Source: CAYMND01 sp964465065
GTDB taxonomy: Bacteria > Acidobacteriota > Aminicenantia > UBA2199
Assembly: GCA_964465065.1 (NCBI GenBank)
Contig: CAYXHZ010000036.1
Coordinates: 1-31,942, forward strand
Direction: 5' to 3'
DNA: 31,942 bases
In this document: in pieces, positions 7,643-15,429 of the stretch
Position numbering within the stretch: the stretch's first letter is position 1
Layout: each line of letters opens with the position of its first letter
Made by a program: the position numbers and the translations under genes
Notes under the pieces: generated by a model
The model's database searches: none
Seen by the model: only the letters and a program-made list of their open reading frames with translations
Told to the model about the DNA's origin: nothing

Positions 7643-8866
7643 TCATGATTCCAGCCAGTCCCGGCCTTCCAGCCAGCGCGCCACCAGCATGGCCGAGCAG
7701 CTGTCCCCACAGGCATTGAGCATGGTGCTGGCCGGATCGACCAGAAATCCCAGGGTGGCGATGATCGGAAAGGATTCGGGTGGAAAACCGAAGAAAGAGA
7801 CGATGAGCATCTCCCCGACCAGACCGCCGCCGGGGACGCCGGACAAGGCGATACCGCCCAGAACTGAAACGGCCACGGCCGTCATCCAGATACTCAAGCC
7901 AGTGAAGGGTATATCGAACACGCTGAACAGAAAAGCGATCTTGAGGACACCGCTCAGGCAAGAGCCTTCCATGTGAATGGTGGCTCCAATGGGCAGAACC
8001 ATGCGACGGATATCGGCCGGTATGCCGATCCGTTCAGCGGCAGTCAGGTTGACCGGCAGAGTGGCCGTGCTGCTGCTGGTAGCCAGCGCAGTCAATGCCG
8101 TAGCGGGTATATGGCGCCAGAAGCGTCGGAATCCGGCCTTGCCGCCAGCCAGCCAGCTGTAGGCGCTGAAAGCGAAAAAGAAATAGACAAGAGCCACCAG
8201 GTAGAACAAGCCGACCGTCTTCATGTAGGAACCGAGCAGCTTCGGACCGAAATCACCGATCAATGCGGCGAAATAGGCACCCAAACCTATGGGTGCATAA
8301 TACATGAGCAGTTCGACCATAGCGATCATCGTATCGGCCAGAGTTGATACCGCGTTGATAATGGCGGTCGTCTGCTCGCCTCTCCGCAGCAGGACGACAC
8401 CGAACAGGATGGAAAATAGAATCAACGGCAACATGTGGTTTTTGGAAAGAAGCTGAGGAAAATCATCAACCGTCACCGACTGGACGAATCGTGTAGCGGT
8501 GTCGACCTGTTGCGGGGTTTGGACGGGAAATAAAACCGGTTCCGCTCCATGAACCGGCGGAAACAGCCGTACGGCCCCGATCATGACCAGGGCAGCCAGG
8601 ATGCCGGTCAGCAAAAAGACAGTCATCATCGCCGCCATGACACGACGTAAGCGACCCGGCGAGACCATGCCGGCCACCGAAGCGGCAACGGTGAAAAAAA
8701 CCAGCGGCACGACCAGCACGAACATGGCGTTGAGGAACAGATCGCCCAGAGGCTTGAGCAGCAGCGCCTTCTTGCCCAGAAGCAGGCCCGCCAGACAGCC
8801 GACCAGTATCGATCCGGTCAACAGCAATGGAAAACGGTAGGACTTCCCAAGCCTGTTAAACTTCAT
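7643..8866 (-). CDS. Na+/H+:amino-acid or dicarboxylate symporter (SDF/DAACS family)
   Basis: A 407-residue member of the sodium:dicarboxylate symporter family (GltPh, GltP, DctA, SstT). The serine-rich re-entrant loop motif SSSTATLP is at 264-271, and the TM7/TM8 hallmarks follow. Two substrate-site motifs differ from acidic-substrate members. The TM7 NMDGT motif reads HMEGS (298-302). The TM8 Arg that binds the side-chain carboxylate in GltPh is Ser380 in DPASTMLNACGD, while Asp377, Asn384 and Asp388 are kept. This suggests a neutral rather than acidic substrate. The ATG overlaps the stop of the upstream UPF0104-type gene (ATGA), so the pair is probably translationally coupled. Confidence 0.88.
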   Translation of the reverse strand: MKFNRLGKSYRFPLLLTGSILVGCLAGLLLGKKALLLKPLGDLFLNAMFVLVVPLVFFTVAASVAGMVSPGRLRRVMAAMMTVFLLTGILAALVMIGAVRLFPPVHGAEPVLFPVQTPQQVDTATRFVQSVTVDDFPQLLSKNHMLPLILFSILFGVVLLRRGEQTTAIINAVSTLADTMIAMVELLMYYAPIGLGAYFAALIGDFGPKLLGSYMKTVGLFYLVALVYFFFAFSAYSWLAGGKAGFRRFWRHIPATALTALATSSSTATLPVNLTAAERIGIPADIRRMVLPIGATIHMEGSCLSGVLKIAFLFSVFDIPFTGLSIWMTAVAVSVLGGIALSGVPGGGLVGEMLIVSFFGFPPESFPIIATLGFLVDPASTMLNACGDSCSAMLVARWLEGRDWLES

Positions 8867-9828
8867 GGTTTTTTAAACCCTCCCCGGCCAGACCGGAACA
8901 GAATCAGGGCGCCAGCCGCCCACAGAGCCTCCCAGACCTGGGTGAGGACATGGATCAGCAGGCCGATCTCCAGGGGCGTCGCCGTCTGCAGTTTCAGCAG
9001 GCCGGCCATCAGCACGAAGGTCAGTTCCCAGGTGCCGAAACCGGCCAGCCCGGCGATCGGCAGCAGAGTGCTCAATTCGGCGCCGCTCAGGGCCACGAAA
9101 AATGCCGGCAGATTGCCCAGCTCGAAATCGAGCCCGCAGAACGCCGAAAACAGGCCGAACAGCAACAGATACTTGCACAAACGGCTCGCGAAACCCAGCA
9201 TGAACGGCAGAATCAGACGGGAAAGGCTGCCGTTCGTACTGAAGTAAGCCTGCCAGCGACCGCCCCAGTTGTGCCAGGTCGGCCAGGGCAAGCCGGCCAT
9301 GAGCCGGCCAAGCTGTCCCCCCCAGCGCAAAAAGCCCAGGCCCAGGGCCAGCAGAAGCACCGTCGCCGCCAGAAACTGGGCAATCGACAAGGAGGCCTCC
9401 ACCACCAGCAGCGCCGGCAAGAGCATAACGACCATCGACATGGCGTTCAGAACGGTGGAAACTGCGAAACTGGCCCCGGCGACCGCCGTGTCGACGCCGT
9501 GCCGGCGCAGCATCACGGTATGGCTGAACAGCGACAGGGTATGTGCGGGCAGAATATCGACGACGAAGTTGCGGACCAGAATGATCAGCGTCAGGGGCGC
9601 GAAACGGAGCGGAACCGGCAGCAGAAGCTGCAACTGCCGAGTGCGCGCCAGGACACCGCTCAGCCAGAAAAGCAGCAGCAGCGGGCTATCGCTCCAATCC
9701 AGGCGGGCGATGGCGAGCCGCAGCGCCCGGAGGTCGAGGCGGGGCACTAAAAACCAGGCTATAAGCAGAGTGATCAGCAGGGACAACAGCCAGAAAAAGC
9801 CTCTGGAAAAACGCCATCGGAAACGCAT
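8863..9828 (-). CDS. UPF0104/lysylphosphatidylglycerol-synthase-TM-like membrane protein
   Basis: A 321-residue integral membrane protein with about eight hydrophobic segments, resembling the transmembrane flippase-like domain of MprF and stand-alone UPF0104/AglD-type proteins. Supporting features are the N-terminal pattern LLITLLIAWFLVPRLD.RAL, a ..PAHTLSLFSHTVMLRRHGVD.. block in the position of the family's conserved glycine/arginine-rich loop, and the ISGA/AGLAGFGTWELTFVLMAGLL segment near 265-290. There is no soluble aminoacyl-transferase domain, so lysyl-lipid synthesis is not implied. The first in-frame ATG consistent with family length is at 9828. It lacks a Shine-Dalgarno and sits 8 bases after a -10 box. 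It overlaps the SDF symporter gene by 4 bases. Confidence 0.75.
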   Translation of the reverse strand: MRFRWRFSRGFFWLLSLLITLLIAWFLVPRLDLRALRLAIARLDWSDSPLLLLFWLSGVLARTRQLQLLLPVPLRFAPLTLIILVRNFVVDILPAHTLSLFSHTVMLRRHGVDTAVAGASFAVSTVLNAMSMVVMLLPALLVVEASLSIAQFLAATVLLLALGLGFLRWGGQLGRLMAGLPWPTWHNWGGRWQAYFSTNGSLSRLILPFMLGFASRLCKYLLLFGLFSAFCGLDFELGNLPAFFVALSGAELSTLLPIAGLAGFGTWELTFVLMAGLLKLQTATPLEIGLLIHVLTQVWEALWAAGALILFRSGRGGFKKP

Positions 9829-9836
9829 GGACCCAT

Positions 9837-9866
9837 ATGGTACCGCGAGCCGGAGCCGGGCGTCAA
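9837..9866 (-). promoter_or_regulatory. Promoter of the membrane-protein/symporter pair (leaderless geometry)
   Basis: On the minus strand TTGACG (9861-9866) and TACCAT (9837-9842) are 18 bases apart. The -10 ends 8 bases before the ATG at 9828, and no ribosome-binding site exists, so the transcript would start almost at the start codon. Confidence 0.4.
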
Positions 9867-9958
9867 TCTTTTGGCATTTCTTTCCCCGGATCCGGGTGTT
9901 TTTTCCGGCCTTGGCCGGCCATGAATGCGCAACAAGCCGATAACACAGATAAAATAAT

Positions 9959-9975
9959 TTGGTATCGCATTTGCT
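9959..9975 (+). promoter_or_regulatory. Sigma-54-type promoter upstream of flgF
   Basis: TTGGTATCGCATTTGCT carries the -24 GG and -12 GC of sigma-54 promoters at the required 10-base spacing (GG 9961-9962, GC 9973-9974). The same block, TTGGTATCG-N3-TTGCTAA, recurs before flgN. The predicted start would be near 9986, leaving a very short leader before the flgF ATG at 9997. Confidence 0.5.
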
Positions 9976-9996
9976 AACAAAGTGGCGAGGTGCAGG

Positions 9997-10728
9997 ATGA
10001 AAAATGGTTTGTACAGTGCCACAGCCGGCATGATGACCGCGCTCGAACGCCTGAACATCATCAGCAACAATCTGGCCAACGTCAACAGCAGCGGTTTCAA
10101 ATCCGATTCCCCCTTCGAGCAGACCATCCGTTTCTACCGGGAGGGGCCGCACCCGGCCAAGGATCAACCGGTCATCGGCGGCAGCCGGATCGACCTGGGC
10201 AACGGCCCGATCCGCAGCACCGGACGCGATCTCGATCTGGCCTTCGAAGGCCCGGGCTTTTTTGTCGTCTCCGGCCCCAACCAGGAGCGCTTGCTGACCC
10301 GCAGCGGATCCTTGCAGATCAACAGCGCCAAAACCCTGGTCACCAGCGAGGGCTACCCGGTGCTCGACCAGTTCGACAAGCCCATCCAGCTGACCGGAGA
10401 AAATTTCTATTTCACCCCCAAAGGCGACCTGATGGTGGACAACACTTACCTGACCACCCTGAAATTCGCCGAGATCACCGACCCCGACCAACTGACCAAG
10501 GTCGGCGATCAGTTCTTCCGGCTCAACCCGGGAACCGCCATGCCCAAGCAGCAGCAGGACCCCAACCTGGTGGTCGCTGCCCTGGAAGGCGCCAACACCG
10601 AGCTGATCGAGGAAATGGCCAACATGATCACCACCCAGCGGGCCTTCGACTTCCAATCGCGGGTCCTGGAAACCATTCTGACCCAGACCCTGCAGAAAAC
10701 CGTCACCGACCTGCCGCGGCCGGTCTAG
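9997..10728 (+). CDS. flgF: Flagellar basal-body proximal rod protein
   Basis: A 243-residue rod protein exported by the flagellar type III system. It has the rod/hook family N-terminal helix (LYSATAGMMTALERLNIISNNLANVNSSGFKSD, near 4-37), the central D1 beta region with GPGFFVV, and the C-terminal helix ending TQRAFDFQSRVLETILTQTLQK (about 213-235). It precedes flgG and is slightly shorter, as is usual for FlgF. An in-frame GTG lies at 9982, but the ATG at 9997 is preferred because it has GAGG 6-7 bases upstream and gives the typical start. Confidence 0.92.
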   Translation: MKNGLYSATAGMMTALERLNIISNNLANVNSSGFKSDSPFEQTIRFYREGPHPAKDQPVIGGSRIDLGNGPIRSTGRDLDLAFEGPGFFVVSGPNQERLLTRSGSLQINSAKTLVTSEGYPVLDQFDKPIQLTGENFYFTPKGDLMVDNTYLTTLKFAEITDPDQLTKVGDQFFRLNPGTAMPKQQQDPNLVVAALEGANTELIEEMANMITTQRAFDFQSRVLETILTQTLQKTVTDLPRPV

Positions 10729-10741
10729 GAGGAACAAGAAC

Positions 10742-11530
10742 ATGATCAGAGCACTCTACTCGGCAACCACCGGCATGCAGGCCGAAACCCTCAACATCGA
10801 CGTCATCGCCAACAACCTGGCCAACATCAGCACCACCGGCTTCAAGAAATCCCGCACCGAGTTCCAGGACCTGATCTATCAGACCCTGCGTGAACCCGGG
10901 GCCCGCTCGACCATCTCCACCGAGATCCCCAGCGGTGTCCAGGTGGGCCTGGGCGTCAAACCGGTGGCCGTAAACCGTATCTTCACCCAGGGCAACTTCA
11001 AGCACACCGGCAACCCGCTGGACGTGGTCATCGAAGGCGACGGTTTCTTTCAGATCACCCTGCCCGACGGCACCATCGCCTACACCCGCAGCGGCAGCTA
11101 CGCCCTGGATTCCACCGGTCGCGTCGTCACCAACGACGGCTACCCGATGGAGCCGGCCCTGACCATCCCCGCCGACGCCACCAGCATCACCATCGGTTCC
11201 GACGGCACGGTGTCCATCGTCCGGCCCGGAGAAACGACGGCCACAGAGGTCGGCACCATCCAGCTGGCCAAGTTCGTCAACCCGGCCGGCCTGAAGAGTC
11301 TGGGCAAAAACATGTTCATCAACACCCAGTCCTCCGGCGATCCCATCCAGGGCACACCCGGACTGCAGGGTTTCGGCACCATTTCCCAGGGTTTCCAGGA
11401 GATGTCCAACGTGGACATCGTCGAAGAGCTGGTGGAAATGATCGTCGCCCAGCGTTCCTACGAAACCAACGCCCGGTCCATCCGCGCCGCCGACGAAATG
11501 CTCAACCGGGCCATCAACCTGGGGAAATAA
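10742..11530 (+). CDS. flgG: Flagellar basal-body distal rod protein
   Basis: A 262-residue protein, the standard length of FlgG, which builds the distal rod passing through the P and L rings. It shows the N-terminal MIRALYSATTGM.AE..N.D.IANNLAN..T.GFK block, the flgG-type loop EF.DL.YQ..R.PG (39-53), GDGFF.I.LPDG..AYTR.G in D1, and the C-terminal QRSYE.N.R.I...D.ML..AINL helix. AGGAGG (10728-10733) overlaps the flgF stop codon and lies 8 bases before the ATG, indicating tight coupling within the operon. Confidence 0.96.
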   Translation: MIRALYSATTGMQAETLNIDVIANNLANISTTGFKKSRTEFQDLIYQTLREPGARSTISTEIPSGVQVGLGVKPVAVNRIFTQGNFKHTGNPLDVVIEGDGFFQITLPDGTIAYTRSGSYALDSTGRVVTNDGYPMEPALTIPADATSITIGSDGTVSIVRPGETTATEVGTIQLAKFVNPAGLKSLGKNMFINTQSSGDPIQGTPGLQGFGTISQGFQEMSNVDIVEELVEMIVAQRSYETNARSIRAADEMLNRAINLGK

Positions 11531-11534
11531 TCCC

Positions 11535-12494
11535 ATGAGCCGCACCTTGCCGGGTAAAGTTTTGTTCCTGCTTGGACTGTGCCTGTCAGCCGGCTTCCTC
11601 CAGGCCGTCGACCTGCCCCGGCTGAATCTGAGGGCCCAGGCCACGGTCTGGGACGAACGGATCGTGCTCAAGGACCTGGTCGAACAGGCCGACGAGCTGC
11701 CGGCCGGGCTGGGCGAACTGCTGATCGGCATCGCCCCCAGGGCCGGGCAGAGCCAGTCTTTCAGCCGGGCCGAGATCCAGAAAAAGCTGCAGGCCAACCG
11801 GGTCAACGTCGCCAGTTTCTCCGGGTCGGCACAGATCCGGGTGCAACGCCTCGGCCAGGAAATCAGCCCGCAACGTTTTCTGCCCGAAATCCGCAGTTAT
11901 ATCGCCGCCCGTATCCCCGCCCAGCAGCGCCTGGCCGTCGAACTGACCAGCCAGCAGGCCATCACTGCCTCCGATCGCCTGAACTGGCGCATTCACCCGG
12001 CCAAAGGCCAGGACTTCATCGGCACCGTGCTGTTCTCGCTGGAGGGCATCGACCCTCTCAGCGGCCAGCTGGCCGTACAGCGCTGGCTCAACGTCCGCGT
12101 CAACCGCGAGGCGCAATTGGCGGTCAGCAACCGTTCCCTGCGCAGCGGGGAAGAGATCGCCGCCGCCGATGTCCGCTACGAATGGCGGATCCTGAGCCCA
12201 TCGACCCTGAACGCATTCTGCCGGGAAAATCCGCCCGAAGGCCGCCGTGCCGAACGCATGGTGCCGGCCAACCAGGTGCTCACCCCCGATTACATCCGGC
12301 GGGAATACCTGGTGCAGCGGGGCGTGGGCGCCACCCTGACCGCCCGCGCCAACGGCGTCACGGCTTCGACACCGGTCCAGGTACTGGAGAACGGCATCCA
12401 GGGTCAGTGGGTGCTGATCCAGAATCTCAGATCGTCCAAGACCCTGCGCGCCCGGGTCTGCGGCAAGAACCAGCTGGAGGTGGATATCCAATGA
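11535..12494 (+). CDS. flgA: Flagellar P-ring assembly chaperone with SAF domain
   Basis: FlgA is a periplasmic chaperone needed to polymerise FlgI into the P ring. This 319-residue protein has a Sec signal peptide (about 1-25, cleavage near LQA), an N-terminal extension longer than in E. coli FlgA (219 residues), and a SAF-type region beginning near 195 (AVSNRSLRSGEEIAAADV). It ends with the typical C-terminal pattern G..LTARANGVTASTPVQVLENGIQGQ and ..SKTLRARVCG (about 270-312). The ATG at 11535 is 4 bases after flgG. Its stop overlaps the flgH start (ATGA). Confidence 0.85.
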   Translation: MSRTLPGKVLFLLGLCLSAGFLQAVDLPRLNLRAQATVWDERIVLKDLVEQADELPAGLGELLIGIAPRAGQSQSFSRAEIQKKLQANRVNVASFSGSAQIRVQRLGQEISPQRFLPEIRSYIAARIPAQQRLAVELTSQQAITASDRLNWRIHPAKGQDFIGTVLFSLEGIDPLSGQLAVQRWLNVRVNREAQLAVSNRSLRSGEEIAAADVRYEWRILSPSTLNAFCRENPPEGRRAERMVPANQVLTPDYIRREYLVQRGVGATLTARANGVTASTPVQVLENGIQGQWVLIQNLRSSKTLRARVCGKNQLEVDIQ

Positions 12495-13138
12495 AGAAAA
12501 TCGCATGGATCGCGATCGGTCTGACGATCGTCAGCTTTTTCGCCCTGTCGGCCGACGACAACTACGCCGGCAAAAAGGCTTCGCTGTGGAGAAAGAATTC
12601 TTTCTTCTCTTCGATATACAGCGATCCCAAGGCCCGGGGCATCAACGACATCGTCATCATCAAAATCATGGAAAACAGCACCGCCAGCAACACCGCCGAG
12701 CTGTCCACATCCAAGAAAACATCCGCCAGCATGGGCATCGACTCCTTCCTGGGACTGGAGACCGATTACAAGGGCAAGATCACGCCCAGTTTCGACCCGA
12801 CCTCGATGTTCGGCGGCAGCACCAACAACTCCCACCAGGGCAGCGGCACCAGCACCCGGGAGACGGCCATTTCGACCTATATCTCCGCCCGGGTCACCGA
12901 CCTCATGCCCAACGGCAACATGATCATCGAGGCCAAGAAAGAGGTCATGGTCAACAAGGAGAAGCAGACCGTGGTGCTGCGCGGCATCATCCGCCCCCGT
13001 GACATCGCCTACAACAACATCATCGACTCCAACAAAATCGCCGACATGCAGATCATGTTCAACGGCAAGGGGCCGGTCTCCGAACAGACCCGGCGCGGCT
13101 GGCTGAGCTGGATACTCAACCTGGTCTGGCCCTTTTAG
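12491..13138 (+). CDS. flgH: Flagellar L-ring protein without a lipobox cysteine
   Basis: FlgH forms the outer-membrane L ring around the rod. The 215-residue product has the family core: LW....FSSIYSD.KAR.INDIV.I.I.EN..AS (about 32-68), a Gly/Ser/Thr-rich stretch, then TDLMPNGNMIIEAKKEVMVNKEKQT..LRGIIRPRDI...N.I.S..IAD..I...G.G (about 138-195), and a C-terminal W. It has a hydrophobic signal segment at the N-terminus but no cysteine anywhere, whereas E. coli FlgH is a lipoprotein. It overlaps flgA by 4 bases. The context between flgA and flgI makes the identity firm despite this difference. Confidence 0.92.
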   Translation: MKKIAWIAIGLTIVSFFALSADDNYAGKKASLWRKNSFFSSIYSDPKARGINDIVIIKIMENSTASNTAELSTSKKTSASMGIDSFLGLETDYKGKITPSFDPTSMFGGSTNNSHQGSGTSTRETAISTYISARVTDLMPNGNMIIEAKKEVMVNKEKQTVVLRGIIRPRDIAYNNIIDSNKIADMQIMFNGKGPVSEQTRRGWLSWILNLVWPF

Positions 13139-13147
13139 GAGTACACC

Positions 13148-14242
13148 ATGAAACGGAAACTGATCGTTGTGTCGGTCATCGCCCTGTTGATGCCGCTTCA
13201 GGCCGCCCTGTCGACCCGGCTCAAGGACATCGCCGCCATCGAAGGCGTCCGCGACAACCAGCTGATCGGCTACGGCGTGGTGGTCGGCCTGGACGGCACC
13301 GGAGACACCACCCAGAACAAGTTCACCTTCCAGGCCATGGCCAACCTGATGGAACGGATGGGCCTGACCCTGGACCCGACAGCCTTCCAGATGCGCAACA
13401 CCGCTGCCGTGGCCGTCACCGCCGACCTGCCGCCCTTTTCCAAGGTCGGTTCGCGTATCGACATCACGGTGTCCTCGCTGGGCAGCGCCAAAAGCCTGCA
13501 GGGCGGAATCCTGCTGATCACCCCGCTTCTGGGCGCTGACGGCGAAGTCTACGCCGTCGCCCAGGGACCGATTTCCATCGGCGGCTTCAACGCCAGCTCC
13601 GGCGGTGCCGGGGTCAGCAAGAACCACAGCACGGTCGGCCGGGTTCCCAGCGGCGCCCTGGTCGAAAAGGAAGTCGACTTCAATTTCGGCGAGTTGAACA
13701 ATCTCAACCTGGTCCTGCACCAGGGAGATTTCACCACCGTCGATCGCACCGTGAACCGCATCAACACCGAATTCGGTCCCATCGCCAAAGCCCGGGACTA
13801 CCGGACCATCCAGATCAGCGTCCCCGACGGCTACCGGGAAAATCCGATCCGCCTGCTGGCCAGCCTGGAAAATCTGTCGGTCGAGCCCGATCAGGCCGCC
13901 CGGGTGGTGATCAACGAGCGCACCGGCACCATCGTCTTCGGTGAACAGGTGAAAATCTCCACCGTGGCCTTGGCCCACGGCAGCATCACCGTCACCATCA
14001 GCAGCCAGCTCAACGTCTCCCAGCCGCCCTCCTTCTCGCAGGGTCAGACTGTGGTCAGCGAAGAGCAAAAAACCGATATCGCCGAGGAGGATGCCCATTT
14101 CACCCTGTTCGGTCCGACGACGACCATATCGGACGTGGTCAAGACTCTCAACGCCCTGGGCGCGACCCCGCGGGACATTATCGCCATCCTGCAGGCCATG
14201 CAATCTTCCGGAGCTCTCCAGGCCGAACTGAGGATCATCTGA
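13148..14242 (+). CDS. flgI: Flagellar P-ring protein
   Basis: A 364-residue periplasmic protein that forms the ring in the peptidoglycan layer. It has a Sec signal peptide (1-21), then the FlgI signature R.KDIA.IEGVR.NQLIGYG.VVGL.GTGD (about 24-56), MA..MERMG region, the GG.SGG.G.S.N..T.GR.P.GA.VE.E block (about 148-175) and the C-terminal V..LNALGATPRDIIAILQAMQ..GAL.AEL. Length matches the family. AGGAG (13137-13141) overlaps the flgH stop and is 6 bases from the ATG. Its TGA overlaps the flgJ ATG by one base. Confidence 0.97.
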   Translation: MKRKLIVVSVIALLMPLQAALSTRLKDIAAIEGVRDNQLIGYGVVVGLDGTGDTTQNKFTFQAMANLMERMGLTLDPTAFQMRNTAAVAVTADLPPFSKVGSRIDITVSSLGSAKSLQGGILLITPLLGADGEVYAVAQGPISIGGFNASSGGAGVSKNHSTVGRVPSGALVEKEVDFNFGELNNLNLVLHQGDFTTVDRTVNRINTEFGPIAKARDYRTIQISVPDGYRENPIRLLASLENLSVEPDQAARVVINERTGTIVFGEQVKISTVALAHGSITVTISSQLNVSQPPSFSQGQTVVSEEQKTDIAEEDAHFTLFGPTTTISDVVKTLNALGATPRDIIAILQAMQSSGALQAELRII

Positions 14243-15003
14243 TGTCCTTCGGACTTGATCTCTCATCCGGTCTGAACGTCGAGCCCCCGCTGGCCTCCCT
14301 GGGTCTGGACCTGCGGAGCCTGTCGGCCGACAACCAGTCCAAAGAGCAGATCAGCCGTATCGCCTCCCAATTCGAGGAGATGCTGCTCAACACCCTGCTC
14401 AAGGACACTTTCAAACCGACGAGCCTCTTCTCCGAAGAATCGGCCTGGATGTCCAGCCTGACTTCGCTGCAGCCGACACTGCTGTCGCAGTACCTGGCCG
14501 AGCAGGGCGGACTGGGCTACCGCCGGATCATCGAGGAACAGCTGCTGGATAAAATTCGCCAGCTTTCCCCCGACACGGAACCTTCCCCGAACCAGACCGT
14601 CACCCCGCTGAGCTTCAGCCCGAGAATCCCGGTTACCGGAACCGTTACGTCGGCCTTCGGCTGGCGCGCCGACCCTTTCACGGGCGCCAGCGCCTTTCAC
14701 AGCGGTGTCGACATCGCAGTGCCCATCGACACCCCCGTGCAGACCATCGCTCCCGGCCAGGTCGTTTTCAGCGGCAGCAAACCCGGTTACGGAGAAGTGG
14801 TGGAAATCGACCACGGACAGGGCCTGGTCTCCCGTTATGCCCACAACCAGTGCAACCTGGTCAAAACCGGCGATCTGGTCGGAGCGGGCAGCGTCATCGC
14901 CCGGAGCGGTTCGAGCGGACGGTCGACCGGCCCGCACCTTCACCTGGAGATCCACCGCCACGGGCAGGCGCTCAATCCGTTGGCTGTCATGCAATCGGTT
15001 TAA
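14242..15003 (+). CDS. flgJ: FlgJ rod-binding domain fused to M23 (LytM) endopeptidase
   Basis: A 253-residue two-domain protein. Residues about 33-105 are the FlgJ rod-capping domain (ISRIASQFEEMLLNTLLKD and YLAEQGGLGYRRIIEEQ). After a Pro/Ser linker, residues about 129-250 form an M23/LytM peptidoglycan endopeptidase with a complete site: zinc ligands H153 and D157 (HSGVD) and H234, with H201 and H232 as catalytic histidines (RYAHN, PHLHLEI). In E. coli and Salmonella the fused hydrolase is instead a glucosaminidase. No signal peptide is present, consistent with export through the flagellar apparatus. It would cap the growing rod and open cross-linked peptidoglycan. The ATG overlaps the flgI stop, with AGGA 7 bases upstream. 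Confidence 0.93.
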   Translation: MSFGLDLSSGLNVEPPLASLGLDLRSLSADNQSKEQISRIASQFEEMLLNTLLKDTFKPTSLFSEESAWMSSLTSLQPTLLSQYLAEQGGLGYRRIIEEQLLDKIRQLSPDTEPSPNQTVTPLSFSPRIPVTGTVTSAFGWRADPFTGASAFHSGVDIAVPIDTPVQTIAPGQVVFSGSKPGYGEVVEIDHGQGLVSRYAHNQCNLVKTGDLVGAGSVIARSGSSGRSTGPHLHLEIHRHGQALNPLAVMQSV

Positions 15004-15020
15004 GTCTGCTGGCAAGTACG

Positions 15021-15035
15021 GATCCGTAGCGGATC
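15021..15035 (+). terminator. Short hairpin after flgJ (weak terminator candidate)
   Basis: GATCCG (15021-15026) and CGGATC (15030-15035) form a 6-pair stem with a 3-base loop, 17 bases after the flgJ stop. No T run follows, so termination is uncertain. Confidence 0.25.
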
Positions 15036-15064
15036 GCGGAAGAATGTCGCCAAATCGCTCAAGT

Positions 15065-15093
15065 TTTACATTGACCGGACCGATGTATATAAT
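15065..15093 (+). promoter_or_regulatory. Sigma-70-type promoter of flgM
   Basis: TTTACA (15065-15070) and a perfect TATAAT (15088-15093) are separated by 17 bases. The predicted start is near 15100, and GGAG follows at 15109-15112 before flgM. Confidence 0.65.
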
Positions 15094-15118
15094 GTAAAAG
15101 ATCGAAACGGAGTGCATG

Positions 15119-15409
15119 ATGAACATCAAGGTAGACCTGACTGAGCAGTTGAACGCCGAACCCATTGCGGAACGGCGGGTTAGAGGGGAAGGCATCCAGA
15201 CGCCGCAGCCATCGCTGCCCGCAGAGGATCGGGTCGAACTGTCCAGCCAGGCGCAGAAGCTGTCTGCCTACCAGGAGATGGCCGAGAACGCGCCGGAAAT
15301 ACGCGCCGACCGGATCGATGACATCATGAAACAAATCCATCAAGGCAGCTACAACATCGACAGCGGCTTGATCGCCGCACGCATGATCCAGGATCATACC
15401 GTCGAGTAG
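15119..15409 (+). CDS. flgM: Anti-sigma-28 factor
   Basis: A 96-residue protein with FlgM features: an unstructured N-terminal half ending in RVELSSQAQKLSAYQEM (about 43-59), then a helical sigma-binding tail RADRIDDIMKQIHQGSYNIDSGLIAARMI (about 64-91). FlgM holds sigma-28 (FliA) inactive until it is exported through the completed hook-basal body. Two ATGs are adjacent (15116 and 15119). The second is chosen because GGAG (15109-15112) is then 6 bases away instead of 3. It lies just before flgN/flgK, the usual place, and has its own sigma-70-like promoter. Confidence 0.9.
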   Translation: MNIKVDLTEQLNAEPIAERRVRGEGIQTPQPSLPAEDRVELSSQAQKLSAYQEMAENAPEIRADRIDDIMKQIHQGSYNIDSGLIAARMIQDHTVE

Positions 15410-15429
15410 CCGCCGGACCGGGGGCAGGC

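Noticed and set aside
9936..9943. GCCGATAA resembling a sigma-28 -10 element upstream of flgF
   Set aside because: No TAAA-like -35 lies 15-16 bases upstream (the sequence there is GGCC), and the sigma-54-like site is better placed and recurs before flgN.
9829..10743. N-terminal extension of the UPF0104-type gene to a 626-residue frame
   Set aside because: The added 305 residues run antisense to flgF and have shadow-type composition; the membrane protein begins naturally at 9828.
11579..12490. N-terminal extension of FlgH to a 519-residue frame
   Set aside because: The extra part overlaps flgA in another frame and is Arg/Pro-rich; FlgH starts at 12491 with a signal segment and an ATGA overlap with flgA.
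15071..15093. TTGACC as the -35 of the flgM promoter
   Set aside because: It would be only 11 bases from TATAAT; TTTACA at 15065-15070 has the correct 17-base spacing.
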